Of a stretch of 38,460 nt of DNA, positions 32,871 to 38,460 are shown one piece after another (position 1 is the stretch's first letter; the number at the start of each line of letters is the position of its first letter). Both the position numbers and the translations under genes were made by a program. This stretch comes from an uncultured Bacilli bacterium (GTDB taxonomy: Bacteria > Bacillota_I > Bacilli_A > RF39 > UBA660), in contig CALVVB010000006.1 of NCBI GenBank assembly GCA_944363735.1, positions 1 through 38,460 of the forward strand. The letters run 5' to 3'. Under the pieces are notes generated by a model, which was given only the letters and a program-made list of their open reading frames with translations, had not been told where the DNA came from and did no database searches.

Positions 32871-35102
32871 ATGAGAGAAGAATGGAAAGGCTTCAAAGAA
32901 GGAGCCTGGACTAAAGAAATAAATGTTAGTGATTTTATTAAAACTAACTATAATGGATATGATGGAGATGAAAGTTTCCTAGAAGGTACTACAGAGAAAA
33001 CTAATAGAGTTTGGGGAAAGTGTAGTGACCTATTAAAAGAAGAATTAAAAAAACATGTACTTGATATTGATGTTGACCATATGTCAGGTATTAATGCTTT
33101 TGAGCCAGGTTATATCAGTAAAGATGATGATGTAATCGTAGGACTTCAAACAGATGCTCCACTAAAAAGAATAGTTAATCCATATGGTGGAATTAGAATG
33201 GTTTATCAAGAATTAGATGCTTATCATTATAAATTAAATCCTGAAGTTGATAAATATTTTAATGAATACCGTAAAACTCATAATCAAGGTGTTTTTGATG
33301 CTTATACTAATGAAATTAGAAAAGCAAGACATGTAGGTCTATTAACAGGCCTACCTGATGCTTATGGTAGAGGTAGAATAATAGGGGACTATAGACGTGT
33401 TGCCCTTTATGGTATTGACTATCTAATGGAACAAAAAAAGTACGAATGGGATAATAAACTATTAGGACCAATGACTAATGAGTTAATCCAATTAAGAGAA
33501 GATGTTTCTATGCAATATCGTGCCTTAGATGAAATTAAGAAAATGGCTAAAGGATATGGCTTTGATATTTCTAGACCAGCACGTAATGGTAAAGAAGCAG
33601 TACAATGGACATACTTTGGTTATCTAGCATCAGTTAAAGAAAATAATGGCGCTGCTATGAGTTTAGGTAGAGTTGATGCTTTCTTTGATATTTACTTTGA
33701 AAGAGATTTAAATGATGGAACTATAACTGAAAAAGAAATTCAAGAGATTATTGATCAGTTTGTTATTAAATTAAGACTTGTTAGACATTTAAGAACACCT
33801 GATTATGATGAATTATTTTCAGGTGATCCGACTTGGGTAACAGCTTCTATCGGTGGTGTTACTAATGAAGGAGTTAGCATGGTAACTAAGACAAGTTATC
33901 GTATTTTACACACTTTGACTAACTTGGATCCAGCACCTGAACCAAATATGACAGTATTATGGTCAGAGAAATTTCCTGAAAACTTCAAGAAATATTGTGC
34001 TAAGATGAGTATTGAAACAGATGCCATTCAATATGAAAATGATGATGTTATGCGTCCTGTGTATGGTGATGACTATGCTATTGCATGTTGTGTATCTGCC
34101 ATGCGTGAAGGAAAAGACATGCAATTCTTTGGAGCACGTTGTAACCTTGCCAAAGCACTTTTATATGCTATTAACGGTGGTGTAGATGAGGTTAAAGGTG
34201 ATTTAGTTGTTGAAGGGTTCCCTAAAATGACTGATGAAGTTCTTGATTATGATAAAGTAAAAGATACATATTTCAAAATGATAGAAAAAGTTGCTGAAGT
34301 TTATTCTAATGCAATGAATATTATTCATTATATGCATGATAAATATGCTTATGAAGCAGGACAAATGGCTTTACATGATACTAATGTAAATCGTCTAATG
34401 GCTTATGGTGTGGCTGGACTTTCTGTTGCAGCAGACTCACTTTCTGCTATTAAATATGCAAAAGTAAAGCCAATTAGAAATGAAGATGGAATCGCAATAG
34501 ACTTTGAAGTAGAAGGAGAATATCCAAAATATGGTAATGATGATGATAGAGTAGATGATATTGCTAAAGAAATACTTGATAAGATGTATAAAGAATTATC
34601 TAGTCATAAATGTTATCGTGATGCTACGCCAACATTATCAGTATTAACAATCACTTCAAATGTAGTTTATGGTAGTAAGACAGGATCTACTCCAGATGGG
34701 CGTAAAGCAGGAGAACCATTTGCCCCTGGTGCAAATCCAATGCATGGAAGAGATTCAAGTGGGGCAATTGCATCATTAAATTCCGTTGCCAAACTTAATT
34801 ATGCTGAATGTTGTCGTGATGGTATTTCTAATACTTTCTCAATTATTCCATCATCTTTAGGACATAGTAAAGATGAACAAATTGATAATTTAGTAAGTCT
34901 TTTAGATGGCTATTTTACTCAAGGAGCTCATCATTTAAATGTTAATGTTTTACAAAGAGAGATGTTAATAGATGCTATGAATAATCCAGATAAATATCCA
35001 TTATTAACTATTAGAGTATCAGGTTATGCTGTTAGATTTAATCGTCTTACAAGAAAACAACAAGAAGAAGTTATTTCAAGAACTTTCCATGAGAAGATGT
35101 AG
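32871..35102 (+). CDS. pflB: Formate C-acetyltransferase (pyruvate formate-lyase)
   Basis: Glycyl-radical enzyme that cleaves pyruvate with CoA into acetyl-CoA and formate, the main anaerobic pyruvate route. 743 residues, normal length. The catalytic cysteine pair is in IACCVSAM (C406, C407) and the radical glycine in RVSGYAV (G718). The pyruvate-binding regions are typical of true PFL rather than of glycerol or choline lyases. Its activating enzyme is the next gene, with no gap. Such an enzyme is destroyed by oxygen, which supports an anaerobic or microaerobic lifestyle. Confidence 0.97.
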   Translation: MREEWKGFKEGAWTKEINVSDFIKTNYNGYDGDESFLEGTTEKTNRVWGKCSDLLKEELKKHVLDIDVDHMSGINAFEPGYISKDDDVIVGLQTDAPLKRIVNPYGGIRMVYQELDAYHYKLNPEVDKYFNEYRKTHNQGVFDAYTNEIRKARHVGLLTGLPDAYGRGRIIGDYRRVALYGIDYLMEQKKYEWDNKLLGPMTNELIQLREDVSMQYRALDEIKKMAKGYGFDISRPARNGKEAVQWTYFGYLASVKENNGAAMSLGRVDAFFDIYFERDLNDGTITEKEIQEIIDQFVIKLRLVRHLRTPDYDELFSGDPTWVTASIGGVTNEGVSMVTKTSYRILHTLTNLDPAPEPNMTVLWSEKFPENFKKYCAKMSIETDAIQYENDDVMRPVYGDDYAIACCVSAMREGKDMQFFGARCNLAKALLYAINGGVDEVKGDLVVEGFPKMTDEVLDYDKVKDTYFKMIEKVAEVYSNAMNIIHYMHDKYAYEAGQMALHDTNVNRLMAYGVAGLSVAADSLSAIKYAKVKPIRNEDGIAIDFEVEGEYPKYGNDDDRVDDIAKEILDKMYKELSSHKCYRDATPTLSVLTITSNVVYGSKTGSTPDGRKAGEPFAPGANPMHGRDSSGAIASLNSVAKLNYAECCRDGISNTFSIIPSSLGHSKDEQIDNLVSLLDGYFTQGAHHLNVNVLQREMLIDAMNNPDKYPLLTIRVSGYAVRFNRLTRKQQEEVISRTFHEKM

Positions 35103-35825
35103 ATGAAAGCAAGTGTTGATTCAATTGAAACCTTTGGTCTTGTAGATGGTCCAGGAATTAGAACAGTTATATTTTTAAATGGATGTACTTTAAGATGTAA
35201 ATACTGTCATAATCCAGAAACTTGGAAAATGGGAAAGAATAATTATGATACAGATGAATTAGTAAAGAAAATTCTTCGTAATAAACCATACTTTAAAAGA
35301 AATAATGGTGGTGTAACTTTTTCTGGTGGAGAGCCTTTAATACAAATAGATTTTTTATTAGATATCTGTAAGAAATTAAAAGAAGAAGATATTCATATTA
35401 CTCTAGATACAGCAGGTGTTGGTGTTGGTAAATATAAAGAAATATTAGAATTAATAGATCTTGTTATTTTAGATATTAAACATGTAACTAAAGAAGGTTA
35501 TAGAGAATTAGTTGAAAGAGATATAGAAGAGTCTGAAAAATTTATTGAAGAATTAAATAAAAGTGGTAAACCAGTATGGATTAGGCAAGTAATTGTTCCA
35601 GGTATTATGGATAATGATGAATATTTAGATGGTTTAGTGGATTATCTAAAGAAAATAAATAATATTGAAAAAATAGAATTTCTACCATTCCATCACTTAG
35701 GTTTTGAAAAATATCAGAAACTTAATATTCCTAATCCATTAAAAGATACACCTCCTATGGATGCTAGTAAATGCGATGAACTATATAAAAAGTTTATGAA
35801 AAAATATGAGAAGTCTAGAAAATAG
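35103..35825 (+). CDS. pflA: Pyruvate formate-lyase activating enzyme
   Basis: Radical SAM enzyme that makes the glycyl radical on PflB by abstracting hydrogen with SAM and a [4Fe-4S] cluster. 240 residues. The cluster motif is GCTLRCKYCHN (C28, C32, C35), preceded by the TFGLVDGPGIR-like opening common in PflA, and followed by the GGVTFSGGEPL motif. It starts on the base after the pflB stop, with only a weak SD inside the pflB end, so translation is coupled. A terminator overlaps its last codons. Confidence 0.97.
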   Translation: MKASVDSIETFGLVDGPGIRTVIFLNGCTLRCKYCHNPETWKMGKNNYDTDELVKKILRNKPYFKRNNGGVTFSGGEPLIQIDFLLDICKKLKEEDIHITLDTAGVGVGKYKEILELIDLVILDIKHVTKEGYRELVERDIEESEKFIEELNKSGKPVWIRQVIVPGIMDNDEYLDGLVDYLKKINNIEKIEFLPFHHLGFEKYQKLNIPNPLKDTPPMDASKCDELYKKFMKKYEKSRK

Positions 35826-35836
35826 GCTTCTTTTTA
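35809..35836 (+). terminator. Terminator overlapping the pflA stop codon
   Basis: A 9-bp stem with one G-U pair (35809-35817 with 35823-35831), 5-nt loop GAAAA, then TTTTT. The stop codon of pflA sits in the stem. Confidence 0.8.
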
Positions 35837-35858
35837 TGATAAAATAAACTAAAAGAAA

Positions 35859-36677
35859 GTGATGGTGTTTTCAAAAATGATGATAATGAATGAAGATAAA
35901 TTAAAACAACTAAATAGAATTCCCATTGATGATATATACATACTAACTGACTTTGATGGAACAATAACAAAATCTAACAGTGATAGTTCTTGGGCTAGTA
36001 TTTTTAAAAATCCTAAAGTATCTAAAGAATTTGTAGATGCTTGTATAAAAATATTTAACCATTACCATAAATATGAAATAGATGAAAATATTTCTTTAGA
36101 AGAAAAAATTTCTATTATGAATGAGTGGTATCAAAAAAATATTCAGACATTAAAAGATTTTAAAATTACTGAAGAGATAATAAATTATGCCACTAGTGAA
36201 TGTATGATGACATTTAGAGATGGTGCAAAAGATTTTTTAAAGAGTATGTATGATAAGAAAATACCTATCATTATTATTTCAGCAGGAGTAGGCAATATAA
36301 TAGAACAGTTTTTAATAAGAAATAATTGTTATTATTCTAATATTCTTATTTGTTCCAATTTTTTAGAATATGAAAATGGTGTAGTATGTGGTGTAAAAGA
36401 TAATAATTTAATAAATCCTTTAAATAAGAATGAAATTTATTTATCAAAGACTATAAGTGAAAAGATTAATAATAAAAATAATCTTCTTCTTTTAGGAGAT
36501 AGCATTTCAGATATTAATATGGCTACTAATAGCAGTAAAAAAGCAGTATTTAAAATTGGCTTTTTAGATGAAAACATAGAAAAAAGGCTTTCAACATTTA
36601 AAGAAAATTATGATTTTATTTGTACTAATTCAACTTCTTATAACGAATTAAGAGAAAAAATTAAAGTTTTAAAATAG
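35859..36677 (+). CDS. UMPH-1/cN-III-like pyrimidine 5'-nucleotidase
   Basis: 272 residues, HAD-superfamily phosphatase. The pattern follows the cytosolic 5'-nucleotidase III family, which removes phosphate from UMP/CMP: LTDFDGTIT (D31, D33), EEKISIMNEWY (81-91), IIIISAGVGNIIE (137-149), ICSNFLEYENGVV, PLNKNE (187-192) and LLGDSISDINMA (211-222). This family is best known from animals and plants. Several starts are possible (GTG 35859, ATG 35862, 35877, 35880, 35886) and no strong SD separates them. It is followed 13 nt later by another HAD gene and may belong to nucleotide salvage. Family call is by motif order. Confidence 0.75.
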   Translation: MMVFSKMMIMNEDKLKQLNRIPIDDIYILTDFDGTITKSNSDSSWASIFKNPKVSKEFVDACIKIFNHYHKYEIDENISLEEKISIMNEWYQKNIQTLKDFKITEEIINYATSECMMTFRDGAKDFLKSMYDKKIPIIIISAGVGNIIEQFLIRNNCYYSNILICSNFLEYENGVVCGVKDNNLINPLNKNEIYLSKTISEKINNKNNLLLLGDSISDINMATNSSKKAVFKIGFLDENIEKRLSTFKENYDFICTNSTSYNELREKIKVLK

Positions 36678-36690
36678 TAGGAGGAATCTT

Positions 36691-37161
36691 ATGTTAGAAA
36701 AATTAAAAGATAAATATGTATTTTTTGATGTAGATGGAACTTTATCAGAATATAGATACAATGATAAATTATATGGGGGCAGATGTGATGAACTTGGTTG
36801 CCAAACGTTAGAATATTTATTATTCTCTAATCTTTTCTCTAAAGCAAGACCATTAAAAACTATGCAAAAGATAGTTAGTAATCTAGATTCAAATAGAGTA
36901 TTTGTATTAGGAACAACAGTAACAAATAATGAAATAGAACAAAAAAATACTTGGCTAAAAGAAAATTATCCTAATATTAAACATGAAAATATCTGTTTCA
37001 TCTCATCTACAATGTTAAAGCCAGAAGTAATATTAGAATATTGTAAGCATCTAAATATTAATAAAGAAGATGTAGTTTTTGTAGATGATAGACTAGATGT
37101 CTTAAGAAAAGCAGAAGAGTTAGGAATAACAGCGTATCATCCAAGTTCATTTATGGAGTAA
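36691..37161 (+). CDS. HAD-superfamily hydrolase, small
   Basis: 156 residues, cytoplasmic. Motif I is FFDVDGTLS (D13, D15), motif II VLGTTVTNNE (Thr), motif III MLKPEVI (Lys) and motif IV FVDDRLDVL (the DD pair). A short cap lies after motif I. The set is complete, so phosphatase activity is likely, but the substrate is unknown. It follows the UMPH-1-like gene by 13 nt, with a strong SD (AGGAGGA), in the same transcript. It carries no nucleotide-specific feature that I recognise. Confidence 0.85.
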   Translation: MLEKLKDKYVFFDVDGTLSEYRYNDKLYGGRCDELGCQTLEYLLFSNLFSKARPLKTMQKIVSNLDSNRVFVLGTTVTNNEIEQKNTWLKENYPNIKHENICFISSTMLKPEVILEYCKHLNINKEDVVFVDDRLDVLRKAEELGITAYHPSSFME

Positions 37162-37183
37162 TATTGTAAGGAGAGATTAAAAT

Positions 37184-37678
37184 ATGAAAAAGCAAGAAGC
37201 AGAATCACTTGCTATAGATAAATCAAGAGTAATGATAGAATATCTAGAGCAAATATTAAGTGATGATAATATATCAGGTAATATGATTTTTAGTTCTAAT
37301 AAAGTAGATGGAGAAAAAGAAAAAATGTGTACTGTAGATATCGTGTTAAATAATGGTAAAGAAAGACATTTAAATTTAGGTATTCCAAGTATTCATAGTG
37401 ATGTCTTTACAAAACAGTTCACTAGTGACTTAGTAGATAGGTTTGCCAAAGATGATACAATGGGAGTAAGTCCTTTTTTTGAGATTAAAAGTATGCCTAC
37501 AACTAGTAGAAGAGGAATGGATGCTATAAGTATAAATGAAGAAACAGGAAAGATTAATAATCATATAAAAATAGATTTCTACTCTATTGGACAAGATTTT
37601 TATTCTATTATGAAAGAATATAATGAGAAATTAAAGGAAGCTCAAAAAGAAATAGAAGAAGCAAAGATAAGAAAGTAA
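37184..37678 (+). CDS. Protein of unknown function
   Basis: Not recognised. 164 residues, soluble, with a helical N-terminus (about 1-30), a middle beta-like region (CTVDIVLNNGKERHLNLGIP), and a C-terminal charged helix (about 140-164, EKLKEAQKEIEEAKIRK). No signal peptide or membrane helix. SD AAGGAGAG. It follows the HAD gene by 22 nt and is likely part of the same transcript, but nothing in the sequence ties it to nucleotide metabolism. Confidence 0.7.
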   Translation: MKKQEAESLAIDKSRVMIEYLEQILSDDNISGNMIFSSNKVDGEKEKMCTVDIVLNNGKERHLNLGIPSIHSDVFTKQFTSDLVDRFAKDDTMGVSPFFEIKSMPTTSRRGMDAISINEETGKINNHIKIDFYSIGQDFYSIMKEYNEKLKEAQKEIEEAKIRK

Positions 37679-37717
37679 TACTTATTATAAAGTGTAAAAC
37701 ATGGAAAGGTTAACTTT

Positions 37718-38401
37718 ATGGAAGAGAAGTTTAAAAAACTATATAAGGAATATGATAAACTGCAAAAGGAATATGGTGATAAGACATTAGATTCTATCTA
37801 TAATGGAGGAGAATCTAATAATCCCGATATTCTTTTTGTTTTTATGAATCCAACAGGTAGAAACATTTCAAGTCCTAAAACTTGGAAAGGCTTAAAGGCT
37901 CCCTGGCTTGGTACTAAAAACATCTGGAAGTTATTTACTGCCATTAATCTTTTTGATAAAAGTCTATTAGATGAAATAAATGAAAAGAAGCCTAAAGACT
38001 GGGACTATGACTTTGCGAATAAGGTCTATGACGAGGTTAAAAGAAATAACTACTTCATAACAAATTTAGGTAAGTGTACGCAAATAGATGCAAGACCTCT
38101 AAAAGATGAAGTCTTAAGAAGTTATCTTGGACTTTTAGAACAAGAAATAGATACAGTTAAACCTAAAATAATAATTACTTTTGGTAATCAAGTCTCATCA
38201 ATTATCCTAAATAAGAAAATATCAGTTGGAGAGTGTAGAAAAGAATACTTTGAAAAAGAAATAGGTAGTAATACTTATAAAGTATTTCCAGTCTATTATC
38301 CAGTTGGTAATGGAACATTTAATATAGATAAAGCGATAGAGGACTTAAAATATATTATAGATAATTATGTTAAAGATACTGTTAGGTTCTTTGTCAAATA
38401 G
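37718..38401 (+). CDS. Uracil-DNA-glycosylase-superfamily protein, divergent
   Basis: 227 residues. Several blocks follow the UDG-fold families: ILFVFMNPTGRN near residue 34 (the position of the water-activating motif), APWLGTKN, YFITNLGKCTQIDARPLKDE with YLGLLEQEI, then KPKIIITFGNQVSSIIL. The last motif, normally HPS, corresponds to VYYPVGNGTF, so the His is missing. Cysteines for the Fe-S cluster of family 4/5 enzymes are not seen. A role in uracil or damaged-base removal from DNA is possible, but an altered activity is equally likely. Last full gene of the window. Confidence 0.72.
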   Translation: MEEKFKKLYKEYDKLQKEYGDKTLDSIYNGGESNNPDILFVFMNPTGRNISSPKTWKGLKAPWLGTKNIWKLFTAINLFDKSLLDEINEKKPKDWDYDFANKVYDEVKRNNYFITNLGKCTQIDARPLKDEVLRSYLGLLEQEIDTVKPKIIITFGNQVSSIILNKKISVGECRKEYFEKEIGSNTYKVFPVYYPVGNGTFNIDKAIEDLKYIIDNYVKDTVRFFVK

Positions 38402-38439
38402 TGTTGGTAGACAATAATTTGATACAAGGAATTGATAAT

Positions 38440-38460
38440 ATGAAGGATGGTTTTTATCAT
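38440..38460 (+). CDS. Start of an unidentified gene (partial)
   Basis: An ATG at 38440 with an SD-like AAGGA at 38426-38430 opens a frame that runs off the window after seven codons (MKDGFYH). Nothing more can be said. Confidence 0.35.

Overview
The window comes from a low-GC, AT-rich Gram-positive (Firmicutes/Bacilli-like) bacterium, most likely an anaerobic, gut-type organism. The basis is a Gram-positive PolC, a SufU-type SUF iron-sulfur operon, a pyruvate formate-lyase pair, cell-wall genes (murF, ddl), consensus sigma-A promoters and strong Shine-Dalgarno (SD) sites. TGA works as a stop (for example at 8000-8002 and 11891-11893), so this is the standard bacterial code rather than the Mycoplasma code. 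A wall-bearing relative of Mollicutes (RF39/Erysipelotrichia-like) is my guess from gene content; it is not proven. Nearly all genes lie on the + strand; only a ferredoxin, a glycosyltransferase and a collagen-like gene are on the - strand. I saw no tRNA, rRNA, CRISPR array or IS element.

Layout. 1-3031: end of sufD, then sufS-sufU-sufB. 3183-5293: a short SSB, an XRE regulator with foreign-looking codon use, and a pyrimidine-nucleoside phosphorylase. 5471-10746: a cell-surface block with a thioester-domain adhesin, its own sortase behind a hairpin, a multi-pass membrane protein, an LtaS-type phosphoglycerol transferase-like enzyme and an exported anchored protein. 10781-13427: an alkaline-phosphatase-superfamily enzyme, a Cof-type HAD phosphatase and an RsuA/RluB pseudouridine synthase. 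13456-15591: ferredoxin (-), a tail-anchored coiled-coil-rich protein and an unknown protein. 15616-20226: polC.

20227-22315: a small cluster of unknown function. Two unrecognised genes sit behind near-identical copies of one strong promoter plus leader, followed by a divergent laccase-domain (YfiH/YlmD-like) protein. 22379-25961: an alpha/beta hydrolase-murF-ddl operon making and attaching D-Ala-D-Ala; this MurF has an unusual N-terminal membrane domain. 26078-26937: an anchored extracellular protein split by a -1 frameshift at an A6 run. 26969-32791: accessory and singleton genes (GT2-TPR glycosyltransferase, TspO, PD-(D/E)XK nuclease, collagen-like protein, VOC, GNAT, a tiny two-helix membrane protein and an HExxH protein). 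32871-35825: pflB-pflA, anaerobic pyruvate cleavage. 35859-38401: a UMPH-1/cN-III-like 5'-nucleotidase, a second HAD protein, an unknown protein and a uracil-DNA-glycosylase-fold protein; the window ends a few codons into another gene.

The most unusual items are the duplicated promoter/leader cluster with the altered laccase-domain protein, the adhesin-sortase pair with a non-LPXTG signal and an intragenic terminator-like hairpin, the membrane-fused MurF, the probable ATT start of sufS, the homopolymer frameshift and the eukaryote-type pyrimidine 5'-nucleotidase homologue. All function calls are from reading motifs by eye; no database search was possible.
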